A stretch of 64,000 bases of DNA from JACPLA01 sp964602055. GTDB lineage: Bacteria; Bacteroidota; Ignavibacteria; UBA10030. Location of the stretch: positions 1 through 64,000 of the forward strand of contig CAZRPU010000005.1 in assembly GCA_964602055.1 (NCBI GenBank), in the 5' to 3' direction. The notes below the pieces were generated by a model, which saw only the letters and a list, made by a program, of their open reading frames with translations, was not told where the DNA came from and ran no database searches. The stretch's first letter is position 1; the number at the start of each line of letters is the position of its first letter. The position numbers were made by a program, and so were the translations under genes. Positions 1 through 8,707 of this stretch are shown here, piece by piece.

Positions 1-48
1 TTTCCTGTATTGGCCGACCACGTCGACCATTTGAAGGTTCATAGATTA

Positions 49-97
49 GGGTTCAAGGTTCAAGGTTCAGGGTTCAAGGTTCAGGGTTCAGGGTTCA
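49..97. repeat. Seven tandem heptamers RGGTTCA
   Basis: Seven consecutive 7-base units of the form (A/G)GGTTCA run without interruption, with an eighth partial unit at 98-104 and one isolated unit at 35-41. The array lies just beyond the stop codon of the last gene of the exopolysaccharide operon. Units alternate between A and G at the first base, so it is a slightly diverged simple repeat. No gene is visible in the first 109 bases and no terminator hairpin is obvious. Confidence 0.85.
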
Positions 98-109
98 AGG
101 TTGTCTTTC

Positions 110-1522
110 CTATGTATGCCCTTTTCCTCTCAACATCACATACAATGTATTAAAAAGTATTTTCAAATCCATTCGCCATGACATGTTCTCAATATAGAAG
201 AGGTCGTATTTCAGTTTTGACTTCACATCTTCAACTGACTGGTCGTACCTATATTTGATTTGCGCCCATCCGGTGATACCGGGCCTGACGCGAAGCCGGC
301 GCCGGTACAGAGGAAGTTCCTCCTCCAGCTTTTCCACAAAATAGGGACGCTCAGGACGCGGCCCCACGAGGCTCATGTCGCCGATGAGCACGTTGAAGAA
401 TTGCGGCACTTCGTCGAAATGGAGTTTTCTGATCATCCTTCCGATCCGCGTGACCCGCGGGTCGTTTTTCTGCGCCCACCGCGGGCCGGAGAGTTTTTCG
501 GCGTCGGCAGCCATCGACCGGAACTTGATCATGGTGAACTTCCTGCCGTTTCTCCCCACGCGCTCCTGGCGGTAGAACAACGGCCCCCGGGAGTCGAACT
601 TGACGGCAGCGGCAACCAGAATCCATAACGGCATCCCGGCAAGAATGATAAACGAGGAAACAACGATGTCGATTGCGCGTTTCATCGCTTCTTCCCAGGG
701 CCGCATGATCAGGGGATTCACCTCGATGAGCGGAAATCCGTAGATCGAGCTGATGCGCGCCTGCCCGCTGACAATGTCATAGAGATCGGGAATCATCTTC
801 ATCCCCACGTCATGGCCGTTGCAATATTTGATAATCTCGAGGAGCTGATCGTGTTCGGTCGAATCGAGTCCGATGAGCACTTCCCTGATCTGGTGCCGGT
901 CGAGCATCTGGGGAAGCCTGTCGAGCGATCCGACCACAGGAATCGAACGGTATTCCTGCGGCTTGCGGCGACGGGCGGCCGTTTTCGAGATCTGGACAAA
1001 CCCAACGAGTTTGTATCCCAGGGCGGGGAATTTCAGAACCATGTCGCAGAGATCCCGTGCCTTGCGTGACCATCCGATGATGAGCGTGTTCCTCGCCCCG
1101 ATGCCCGCCTCCAGAAGGTTCTTCTGCAGCGCGCGAATGGTGAGCCGGCCTGCGCTGACAAAGAGAAACAGCATGAACCAATAGGCAAGAATCAGCTCCC
1201 GGGCCGATGAGGATGAGGTTGCCGACTGATCGTCGATCAATACGAGAAAGAAGAGAACCATCGCTCCGACGGCGCTTGTACGAAACAGCGTCATGACTTC
1301 ATCGAGCCGTGACTGGGCGTACCAATGGCGATAGAGCCCGAAGAAAGCAAACCACAGGAGCCAGTAGAGGTAGATCACCAGCATCGGAGCCCAGAGTTCC
1401 GGCTCGATAGCGTAGTCGAACAGTCCGCTTCGGATGCGCAGGGCGTAGTATGCCCAGAACGCCGCGTTCAGCGTGAGGAAGTCGAAGATCAGAAGAAGTG
1501 CGCGTTCTGTTCGTTTGGACAT
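110..1522 (-). CDS. Exopolysaccharide polyprenyl glycosylphosphotransferase (WcaJ/WbaP type)
   Basis: This 470-residue enzyme probably starts polysaccharide repeat-unit assembly by moving a sugar-1-phosphate from a nucleotide sugar to undecaprenyl phosphate at the inner membrane. The N-terminal third has four hydrophobic helices (about residues 8-28, 43-64, 85-100, 112-133), followed by a Rossmann-like segment (NTLIIGWSRKARD). A further membrane helix precedes the C-terminal bacterial sugar transferase domain, with FYRQERVGRNGRKF, IKFRSM, the catalytic Asp-Glu dyad at about D370-E371 (FDEVPQ), and SLVGPRPERP. This is the full polytopic family layout and length. It is the last gene of the exopolysaccharide operon, 10 bases after the flippase gene. 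The sugar used cannot be told from sequence. Confidence 0.93.
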   Translation of the reverse strand: MSKRTERALLLIFDFLTLNAAFWAYYALRIRSGLFDYAIEPELWAPMLVIYLYWLLWFAFFGLYRHWYAQSRLDEVMTLFRTSAVGAMVLFFLVLIDDQSATSSSSARELILAYWFMLFLFVSAGRLTIRALQKNLLEAGIGARNTLIIGWSRKARDLCDMVLKFPALGYKLVGFVQISKTAARRRKPQEYRSIPVVGSLDRLPQMLDRHQIREVLIGLDSTEHDQLLEIIKYCNGHDVGMKMIPDLYDIVSGQARISSIYGFPLIEVNPLIMRPWEEAMKRAIDIVVSSFIILAGMPLWILVAAAVKFDSRGPLFYRQERVGRNGRKFTMIKFRSMAADAEKLSGPRWAQKNDPRVTRIGRMIRKLHFDEVPQFFNVLIGDMSLVGPRPERPYFVEKLEEELPLYRRRLRVRPGITGWAQIKYRYDQSVEDVKSKLKYDLFYIENMSWRMDLKILFNTLYVMLRGKGHT

Positions 1523-1532
1523 GGCTGGTTCT

Positions 1533-2990
1533 TCAACCGGTTCTTGATTCTGTGGAGCTGCCTGACGGGCGGCGTTGAATGACTCTATAGCCCCACAGGA
1601 GGACGGGGGCGTATACCAGCATGAACACCGTCAGCTCGATCAATGCGGACTGAATATCCCCTTCATCGTTGAGAAGGAGGGGAAAGATACCAAAGAGTGC
1701 GATGATTGCATAGACCGAAGGCATATAAGAATAGAAGACTTCCTGTGCCAGGCGTCCTGCCGAAAAGCCGAATGACTGCAAAGCACCCATCAGCGTGAGA
1801 CTGGAGTGCCAAATGGCGGCAGCGACCATGCCCGTGCTCAAGGCCTGCAAGCCCTCGGTAAAGGCAAACGTCGACCAGAACAGGGCGGCAGCTCCCACCA
1901 CTCCCAGGATTTCCAGTACGAGAAGGAACGGGACTTTGCGCGTAACCACAAGGAGTGCAGACGCAGGAGGTATTAAAAGAGCAAACATGACTCCGGGAAG
2001 AAGAATCGTGAGAACCGGAACGGAAAGGGCATAATCGGCAAGAAGCGATCGGATCATGGGCTTGGAAACAATCAGGAGCGAAGCGCATACGGCGGGGCCT
2101 GCGAAGGCTGTTGCACGCAGGAACCGGAGAAAGAGGTCGGCAACATCTGCTGGAGCATTCCTTCGTCCAAACGCCTCGCTCGCACTCGGCACAAAGACCG
2201 TGCTGACGGATTGGGAAAAGACGACGGGGACCTGCGCAACAAGCGCCGCCAATCCGTACATGCCGAGGTCCGTCGTACTGAGGGCGAACGCACCCACAAC
2301 ACGATCCATGTTGAAAAGCAGGAGCTGGACCAGGGCGACGGCGAACAGGAGGAAGCTCGTCTTCAGGAGTGCCTTCATGCGCGGCATATCAAGAAGAGGC
2401 CGCGGTGGAAGGCGAAGCACGACGCCGACATAGATGATATTTGCCGCGGTGGTGACCAGGAAACCGATCAACGCCCCGTGAATCCCCTGCCACAGCGCAA
2501 GCCCGCAGACGGCCACCGTGCGCATGAGTTCAAAGGCGATCTCCAGCTTGCTGGAAAGAACGAACTCCTGTCTCGTTCTGATGATCATGTAGGAGAACCT
2601 TGTAGTCTGCTCGCCTGCGACGATGAGGCCCGCGAGCAGAAGGACATGCCGGAGCTCACCAAGTCGGATGATGCCTGAGAGTTCGGTGAGGGAGAGACCG
2701 AGAAAAACCAGGGCGGAAAAAAGAAGAATGCCGGAGTAGAGAACACGGGCGACACGGGCGGCCTCATCATCTTGTCCTCTTCCTTTGAGGAAGGGAATAT
2801 CCCTCTCCCCCGCATGGCGCAGACCGAGATGCACCTGATCGCCGTAGGCCAACACCAGGGAAAGGACAACCCAATATCCGTAGTTCTCAGGATCGAGCAC
2901 CTTCGCAAGGGCGAAATTCCTGAGCGCACTGAGTCCTGTGAGAACATAGCGGGTGGAGGAAAACGTCAGGCTATCCTTGACGATCTTCAT
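1533..2990 (-). CDS. Polysaccharide flippase, MOP/Wzx type (second copy in locus)
   Basis: A 485-residue polytopic membrane protein with about 12-14 hydrophobic segments and no large soluble domain. It fits the MATE/MOP exporter superfamily of Wzx flippases that move lipid-linked repeat units across the inner membrane. Its ATG overlaps the stop of the following glycosyltransferase gene by four bases, placing it in the exopolysaccharide operon. N-terminal features such as LTGLSALRNFALAKVLDPENYGYW are typical of oligosaccharide flippases. It is the second flippase of the locus, the other lying at 7189-8706, and the two look only distantly related. Substrate specificity is unknown. Confidence 0.85.
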   Translation of the reverse strand: MKIVKDSLTFSSTRYVLTGLSALRNFALAKVLDPENYGYWVVLSLVLAYGDQVHLGLRHAGERDIPFLKGRGQDDEAARVARVLYSGILLFSALVFLGLSLTELSGIIRLGELRHVLLLAGLIVAGEQTTRFSYMIIRTRQEFVLSSKLEIAFELMRTVAVCGLALWQGIHGALIGFLVTTAANIIYVGVVLRLPPRPLLDMPRMKALLKTSFLLFAVALVQLLLFNMDRVVGAFALSTTDLGMYGLAALVAQVPVVFSQSVSTVFVPSASEAFGRRNAPADVADLFLRFLRATAFAGPAVCASLLIVSKPMIRSLLADYALSVPVLTILLPGVMFALLIPPASALLVVTRKVPFLLVLEILGVVGAAALFWSTFAFTEGLQALSTGMVAAAIWHSSLTLMGALQSFGFSAGRLAQEVFYSYMPSVYAIIALFGIFPLLLNDEGDIQSALIELTVFMLVYAPVLLWGYRVIQRRPSGSSTESRTG

Positions 2991-4129
2991 CGGCCGATTC
3001 CGAGGAGACGTTCGTACACGGCGAAGGTTTTCTTCACCATTGTTTCGTCAGAGAATTCCGCGAGCGCCCGTTTCCTGGCCTTTTGTCCCAAAGAGAGCCT
3101 GAGACCCTTGTCATCGATAAGCTTTCGCACGGCACTCGCAAGCGCCCTGGGATCACGCGGCGGAACGGTGAGCCCCGTGACCCCGTCGATATTCAGGAAT
3201 GTCACTCCCGTCCCGATGTTCGTGGAGATGACAGGCTTTCCACTTGCCATGGCTTCGATCTGGACCAGACCGTACGTCTCACTCTTCTCCGTCGAGGGAA
3301 GGATGAAGATGTCGCAAGCCTCGTAGTACGCGTGCAAGTCCTCTTCCGTGAGAGGAGAGAGAAACGCAACCCTCCCGGCAATTCCGAGCTGCTCTGCCTG
3401 TTGCCGCAGCTGCTCCCGAAGGGGTCCCGAGCCGATAATCACCAGCTGCGCATCAAGGAGGAGAGCAAGGGAATCGATCAGCGTCTGAAGGCCCTTATAG
3501 TACACCAGCCGGCCGACAAAAAGGAGAAGGGGTCCTCCGTGCGTTTGCCGCAGTTTTGAGACGCGCGCACGCCGGGCTCCCGCCCGCTTCACCCAACCCA
3601 GCTTGACGCCAAGGGGAATCACTTCGCACCGTTCTCTGTATGCGGGGAGGAATTCGGAAGCTTCCAGCAGGTTCTGAGTGCTGACAAGGATCCGGTCTAC
3701 GCGGCTGAGGAACCTGTGGATCAACGGCCTGTACGGGGCCAGCATCCAGCGCTGACGGACAATGTCGCTGTGCCATGACACCACCACGCGGGAAAAATTC
3801 CGGGCGATGTTCTCCGAAGCAAGGTAGGAGAGGGAAGCGAGGGGAAACGGTTCGTGAATGTGTAGAATGTCGCCATGCGCGGCGGAAAGCAGCCGGTAAT
3901 AGGAAGGACTCAGGGGCAGTGAAGCCACAAAGCCCCACGAGGGAGCGCGCGTAACGGTAACGCCGTTGATCGCTTCCCGTTGAACCTCCGAGGACCGTAC
4001 GTGGTTGCAGACGAGCGCCTCGACAGTCATTCCCTTCATTCGGGCAAGGCCCTCCGAGAGGTTTGTAATGGTCGTTTCGATGCCGCCGACCAGTGGTGCA
4101 TAGGCCTTGCTTGTTTGGAGTACTCTCAC
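2987..4129 (-). CDS. Glycosyltransferase family 4 (GT-B fold)
   Basis: A 380-residue retaining glycosyltransferase of family GT4. The N-terminal domain starts MRVLQTSKAYAPLVGGIETT, the usual glycine-rich acceptor-side loop, and carries HIHEPFPLASL. The C-terminal nucleotide-sugar domain has LLFVGRLVYYKG and the EX7E motif (ETYGLVQIE) followed by MASGKPVI. It probably adds one sugar to the lipid-linked repeat unit at the cytoplasmic face. It overlaps the upstream glycosyltransferase gene by four bases (ATGA), so translation is probably coupled. Donor and acceptor are not predictable here. Confidence 0.92.
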   Translation of the reverse strand: MRVLQTSKAYAPLVGGIETTITNLSEGLARMKGMTVEALVCNHVRSSEVQREAINGVTVTRAPSWGFVASLPLSPSYYRLLSAAHGDILHIHEPFPLASLSYLASENIARNFSRVVVSWHSDIVRQRWMLAPYRPLIHRFLSRVDRILVSTQNLLEASEFLPAYRERCEVIPLGVKLGWVKRAGARRARVSKLRQTHGGPLLLFVGRLVYYKGLQTLIDSLALLLDAQLVIIGSGPLREQLRQQAEQLGIAGRVAFLSPLTEEDLHAYYEACDIFILPSTEKSETYGLVQIEAMASGKPVISTNIGTGVTFLNIDGVTGLTVPPRDPRALASAVRKLIDDKGLRLSLGQKARKRALAEFSDETMVKKTFAVYERLLGIGR

Positions 4130-5346
4130 CGGATTCTCCCCTTTTTCGCGCGTCGGTGTCCGGCCGGCCTCACGTCCCTATACACATCCTCAAACGCCCG
4201 GGCAATGGATTCCCAACGGAAACGCCGTGCAACGAAAGTATGCGCATTGCGCGTTAACTCGGCCGAGAGCTTTCGGTTTCCGATGAGCAGGGCGACGCTT
4301 TCGGCAAATTCCATTTCTGTATCCGCAAGAAGCATATGCTGTCCATGTTTTCCGCCGATTCCTTCACCACCGACCGATGTCGCAACAACCGGTACGCCCA
4401 TGGCAAAGCTTTCCACGATCTTCAGCCGCATGCCTCCGCCGACCCGGAGCGGAACAACCAGCATTTCATACCGGCGAAGTTCCTCCTTGAAATCCGGAAC
4501 GAGTCCCCGAACAACAATATTCCTCCCGGCCATACGATCGATGCCCGCCGGAACATTCTTCCCAATGAGAAAGAGAGTAGCATCGGGCCGTTTCTCCAGA
4601 ATCCGGGGAAAAATCGCACTCAGGAACCAGGAGAGAGAGTCGCTGTTGGGACCCCAGGAGTAATCCCCCACCAGCGCCAGAGATCCGGGGATCGGACGCC
4701 TTTTCCTCTTGTCGAACAATGTTTTTTCCACTCCCGCCGGAATGACCGCGGTACGGGCCTCCGACGAAAGCTGTTTCAGGACTGCCTCGTCCTCCCGTGT
4801 CATCATGCAACATGCATCAACCGCCGAGGCAACCTCGCGTTCGTATGCGCGAAGGCGCCGAAGCTGCATCCTGAGCCATGAACGCAGAATGGGGTTGCGC
4901 GTCACGGCCAGGTAGCGCTCCATGATCACGCTTTCGACGTTGTGTTCCCGGAGGACAACGGGGATGCCGGCAATTTCCCGGCATAACAATCCGTAGGAAG
5001 CCATGTGAAGATGATCCACGTGCACGATGTCAAACGTTCTCCGCGAGAGGAGATGTCTCATGCGTTGTTCGAGTTCCGACGACTGGTATTTCCCGATGTT
5101 GTAGGGAGTATCAGAGAAAAGATTGCGAAACGCGCCGGGAACAGTATTCTTGTTCGAATGAGCGACTCTGATCAGGTCGCAGTGTTCCAGTAACGGCTCG
5201 ACGTGGACAGGGCGATGGACATCCGCTGCAAGAAGAGTTATCTCATGACCCCGGCGTGCGAGGTATTTTGTAATGTTGAAGATTCCCACTTTCCCGCCGT
5301 CGGAAAGGGGAAAGGGAACCTGCGGCGCTATTTGCAGGATCCTCAT
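4126..5346 (-). CDS. Glycosyltransferase, GT4-like (GT-B fold)
   Basis: A 406-residue GT-B glycosyltransferase. The N-terminus (MRILQIAPQVPFPLSDGGK) and the DHLHMASYG and REHNVES segments belong to the acceptor domain. The C-terminal domain has VPLRVGGGMRLKIVESFAMGVPVVATSVGGEGI, the sugar-nucleotide binding region of the Glyco_trans_1_4 group. Its tail is very basic (GHRRAKKGRIR), consistent with membrane association. It overlaps both operon neighbours by four bases, so it is part of the repeat-unit assembly set. The sugar added is unknown. Confidence 0.9.
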   Translation of the reverse strand: MRILQIAPQVPFPLSDGGKVGIFNITKYLARRGHEITLLAADVHRPVHVEPLLEHCDLIRVAHSNKNTVPGAFRNLFSDTPYNIGKYQSSELEQRMRHLLSRRTFDIVHVDHLHMASYGLLCREIAGIPVVLREHNVESVIMERYLAVTRNPILRSWLRMQLRRLRAYEREVASAVDACCMMTREDEAVLKQLSSEARTAVIPAGVEKTLFDKRKRRPIPGSLALVGDYSWGPNSDSLSWFLSAIFPRILEKRPDATLFLIGKNVPAGIDRMAGRNIVVRGLVPDFKEELRRYEMLVVPLRVGGGMRLKIVESFAMGVPVVATSVGGEGIGGKHGQHMLLADTEMEFAESVALLIGNRKLSAELTRNAHTFVARRFRWESIARAFEDVYRDVRPAGHRRAKKGRIR

Positions 5347-6209
5347 GCCATTCCCTCGCCGGAATGCGTTTTTGTGCCCACTGTAAACCCCCGATCGCCC
5401 GCCTTTCCCGTGAGGGCCGTAACGGCCAGGTTCAACGAATCCGTCACCATCGTGCGGATCGTGTCCCCCCTGAGGAGTTTCCGCTCTTGTGCGTAGACAA
5501 CCGCAAAACCGCTTTTTCCCAGGAGCATGTTCATTGTCTGCAGGGAATAATAGTAGAGGTGATACGGCTTCTCGGATGATTGTCGTCGGATGTTCAAGGC
5601 GCTCCTGATGCGGGGTATGATGCCGTTCAGTTCCATCGGGTACGCGAGGGCGACAATGCCCCGGGGCGACAGGACTCGTCGGATTTCCTTCAGCACCTCG
5701 AGCGGATTCAAGAGGTGTTCAATGACGTCGCCAAGGAAAACGACATCGAATTGTTCATCGGAAAACTTCTGTTGTTCCAGCGTCCCCGTCCTGATATCGA
5801 GTTGGAGATGGTCTCTCCCCCACTGAGCCATCTCCGGAGAAACCTCCGCCCCCACGACGGCGAACCCTTGCGAGCGCGCTTCGGCCAGCATGGCTCCGCC
5901 CGCGCAGCCGATTTCCAACAACCGGTTTCCGGCAGCAAGTTTTCTGATGACAGACAACATGGGCCTCGCCTCGCGCCTGAGGCTTTCGATTTCCTCTTCG
6001 TAGGGCTTGTGGGCCAGTCCGCAGCGGTAATCGCGTTGGAAGTACGCGGCGTCATAGAAGCGCATGACCTCTTCCTCCGAGAGCATCGGATGGAGCCTTC
6101 CGAGGCCGCACGACCTGCAGCGGACAATCCGGACCTGCCGGCCGAGGTGTTCGTAGAAAAACGGCGTGACGGCATATTCCGGGCTCTGGCAAAGGTAGCA
6201 GGAATTCAT
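5343..6209 (-). CDS. Class I SAM-dependent methyltransferase with N-terminal Cys4 motif
   Basis: I start this 288-residue protein at the ATG at 6209, because the upstream in-frame extension overlaps the preceding gene and does not look like protein. The N-terminus holds a probable zinc knuckle (CYLC near residue 4 and CRSC about 25 residues later). A Rossmann methyltransferase core follows, with motif I LLEIGCAGGAML and FDVVFLGDVIEHLLNP, the Methyltransf_11/23 style. Such Cys4-methyltransferases are common in surface-polysaccharide loci, where they modify a sugar. It overlaps the downstream glycosyltransferase start by four bases. Its substrate is unknown. Confidence 0.88.
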   Translation of the reverse strand: MNSCYLCQSPEYAVTPFFYEHLGRQVRIVRCRSCGLGRLHPMLSEEEVMRFYDAAYFQRDYRCGLAHKPYEEEIESLRREARPMLSVIRKLAAGNRLLEIGCAGGAMLAEARSQGFAVVGAEVSPEMAQWGRDHLQLDIRTGTLEQQKFSDEQFDVVFLGDVIEHLLNPLEVLKEIRRVLSPRGIVALAYPMELNGIIPRIRSALNIRRQSSEKPYHLYYYSLQTMNMLLGKSGFAVVYAQERKLLRGDTIRTMVTDSLNLAVTALTGKAGDRGFTVGTKTHSGEGMA

Positions 6210-6217
6210 GGGCCTTC

Positions 6218-7192
6218 TCAGTGGCCTTTCCCGGGAAAAATGGTTCCCCTCATGAATCGATACGGGAGTGCAATTGCTGCGATTGCGCTGGAGAATGCTT
6301 TCGACATGCTCTCCTTCTTCAAAAGAACAATCGCTTCCATGAGATATGCGGGCACACGGATCACGATGCCTGCGATGAGAAGGGCATAGAGGGCGTAACG
6401 GGTCCATCCCTCAAAATGCTTTTCAAAGAAAAGAAGCTGCGAGCCCTTGGTCCAGATCATCCTCTCGAGAATATTCTGCGACGAACCCCCCCAGAGATGA
6501 ACCACACTGGCGCCCGGAAAAAACCAGGTCGCAATTCCGGCTTTCGACGCGCGAAAACAGAAGTCCGCCTCCTCCCCGTACATGAAAAACCTTTCGTCGA
6601 GCTCCCCGATGCGATCCATGACGGTGCGGTCGATCATCATAAACGCCCCCATGACCCAATCGACCTTTGACGCGTTTGCGTACTCAAAAGTGGTCATGTA
6701 GTATTTTCCCCACGTTGGCGAACGAGGAAACAGTCGATAGAGAAGAAACGATTCGGAAACGAGATTGCGGACGGACGGAAAGGACCGGACGGAGGGTTGT
6801 ACGGTACCGTCTGGATTGAGCAGTGTGCATCCCACGATCATTTTCCGTTCACCTGTGTTCATAAAGCGGATCACATTTTCACAGGCGCCCTGGGAAACCC
6901 TGGTATCGGGATTGAGAAGGAGCACGTATTTCCCCGTCGCAATCCGGATGCCAATGTTGTTGGCGGCGGCGAAGCCCTTGTTGATGCTGTTGATGATCAG
7001 CCGGACGCGAGGATACTTCTGACGAAGCATTTCCTCACTTCCGTCTGACGACCCGTTATCGACGACGATCACTTCCGCCTTCGGGGAGGCGATTTCTTCC
7101 TGCAGGGAGGCAAGGCAATTGTCCAGCAGCTCCCTCGTGTTATAGCTGACGATAATGACAGAGAGACGCATGTGTGACGGTGGTTGGGTCAT
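6218..7192 (-). CDS. Glycosyltransferase family 2 (rhamnosyltransferase-like)
   Basis: A 324-residue inverting GT2 enzyme with a GT-A fold. It shows LSVIIVSYNTRELLDNCL, the nucleotide-binding VVDNGSSDGSEEML, the DXD-equivalent LLLNPDTRV, and VDWVMGAFMMIDR with DERFFMYGEEADFCFR, the acceptor/base region typical of WbbL-like rhamnosyltransferases. A hydrophobic stretch near residue 265 (YALLIAGIVIRVPAYLM) probably anchors it to the inner membrane. The neighbouring dTDP-glucose dehydratase gene makes dTDP-rhamnose a reasonable donor (inference). It overlaps the flippase stop by four bases. Confidence 0.92.
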   Translation of the reverse strand: MTQPPSHMRLSVIIVSYNTRELLDNCLASLQEEIASPKAEVIVVDNGSSDGSEEMLRQKYPRVRLIINSINKGFAAANNIGIRIATGKYVLLLNPDTRVSQGACENVIRFMNTGERKMIVGCTLLNPDGTVQPSVRSFPSVRNLVSESFLLYRLFPRSPTWGKYYMTTFEYANASKVDWVMGAFMMIDRTVMDRIGELDERFFMYGEEADFCFRASKAGIATWFFPGASVVHLWGGSSQNILERMIWTKGSQLLFFEKHFEGWTRYALYALLIAGIVIRVPAYLMEAIVLLKKESMSKAFSSAIAAIALPYRFMRGTIFPGKGH

Positions 7193-8706
7193 GAGCCTGA
7201 TGGTGAAAAAAGGTTCTTCACCGTAAGGATGCGTCGTTCCGACTCATCGAGCGAAAAGATCCAGGAGAGAGCGCCATAGAGGACAATCATCAGCGCTGCA
7301 GCCCCAAGGAGAACGAGTTCCTGGCCTATGGTGTTTTTTGCGATGAACATCAGGGCAAACCCGGGCACCAACCATGCGAAGGACTTCCATAAGAAGGAAT
7401 AGTCGAATTCCACTTCAACGCTTTTCATTTCCCTCCGTGCAAAGAAGAGAAGAACTGCTGCCTCAATCATCACCCGCAGGGTCCAGACAAAAGCCATTCC
7501 CGCGATGCCGAAGCTCACCGTACAATAGTAGCTTGCTCCGGTGTAGAGAACCAATTCGGCCATCAGCATCTTTGCATGAATGTCAGGGCGACCAAGCGCC
7601 TGAAGAGAACCGCTGGGTAACTGGGCGATCGCATTGAAGAGGGCACCGACGGACAAGATTGCCAGAACCACACCAGCGTGTTCCTCGAAATTCGCTCCCA
7701 GCCACAAGTTCATGATTTCCCGATTCAGGATGACGAGTACGGCGGCCAGCGGTACAACAAGAACAAAGGTAAGTTTCAACGAGCGAATGTAGACCAGCTT
7801 CAAGCGCTTTCTTTCTTCTGCGCGGGACCATCCACCGCTTAAAAAGGGGATAAGCGTGGTCACGAGGCTCATCGGAATAACAAGAAGGCGAACCACCACA
7901 TCGCTCGGGACGCTGTAATATGCAACAAACGTCAGCGAAAGCAAGCCTCCGATGACGAATCGCTCATAGAAGGGAAAGAAGGGGATGAAGAATTGCGTGA
8001 CCGAGATCCACCCTCCAAAACGGAGAAGTTTCGGAATGGACGATTTCGCGTCCTCATAGCGCAGCAAACGAATCTGAGGCAGGAATTTATAAGTGATGAG
8101 TGTGAAAATGCCCGCCATGCAGTATTTGGAGAAGACGGCGAATACAATCACATCCAGAAAGCTGCCGCCAAGAAGAAGGATGATGGCGGTGCCGCCCCAT
8201 TGAAGGACGCCGTTGAGGAGCATTGCTCCGTTGGAGAGATCAAACCGGTTGAAGGCGAGCGGGACACTCTTGAGGGAGCCCTGGAGAAGGATCGCCGGCG
8301 GAGCCAATGCAAACCAGCGAAGGCCAACCACAGCATCTTCCCGCAAAGCGGTAGAAATATTGAAGAGGGATGGGAAATCGGAATAAGAAACGAGGAAGAA
8401 GACAATCCCCACGACAATTCCGATGAAAGAGCTTATCAGGACGCTTGCTCCCACGATTCCATTCGATGACTGCCGGTCTTCGGCCCCAACGCTCTCAGCA
8501 AGGAACTTCACGGTCGCCTGTCCCATTCCGACGTCGAAGACATTGGCATATCCCAGGAACAGCCAGAGAATTGCGAGAAGCCCGAACAGTTCTTCACCCA
8601 GCCTGCCGACAATAAGAGGCAGTGTGAGGAATGCAATGCCCAGAACAAGAACATTCGAGACAAAATTGAGGACTGAATTACGCGCGAACGACCTGTGCCC
8701 GTCCAT
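7189..8706 (-). CDS. Polysaccharide flippase, Wzx/MOP type
   Basis: A 505-residue polytopic membrane protein of the oligosaccharide flippase family. I choose the ATG at 8706 (MDGHRSFARNSVLNF), one base after the stop of the polymerase gene. A longer in-frame form would overlap that gene by 62 bases and adds only an Arg/Thr-rich stretch. The N-terminus is the usual amphipathic helix followed by the first transmembrane pair (VLVLGIAFLTLPLIVGRLG). About 12-14 membrane segments follow. It probably flips the lipid-linked repeat unit. It is one of two such genes in this operon. Confidence 0.88.
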   Translation of the reverse strand: MDGHRSFARNSVLNFVSNVLVLGIAFLTLPLIVGRLGEELFGLLAILWLFLGYANVFDVGMGQATVKFLAESVGAEDRQSSNGIVGASVLISSFIGIVVGIVFFLVSYSDFPSLFNISTALREDAVVGLRWFALAPPAILLQGSLKSVPLAFNRFDLSNGAMLLNGVLQWGGTAIILLLGGSFLDVIVFAVFSKYCMAGIFTLITYKFLPQIRLLRYEDAKSSIPKLLRFGGWISVTQFFIPFFPFYERFVIGGLLSLTFVAYYSVPSDVVVRLLVIPMSLVTTLIPFLSGGWSRAEERKRLKLVYIRSLKLTFVLVVPLAAVLVILNREIMNLWLGANFEEHAGVVLAILSVGALFNAIAQLPSGSLQALGRPDIHAKMLMAELVLYTGASYYCTVSFGIAGMAFVWTLRVMIEAAVLLFFARREMKSVEVEFDYSFLWKSFAWLVPGFALMFIAKNTIGQELVLLGAAALMIVLYGALSWIFSLDESERRILTVKNLFSPSGS

Positions 8707-8707
8707 T

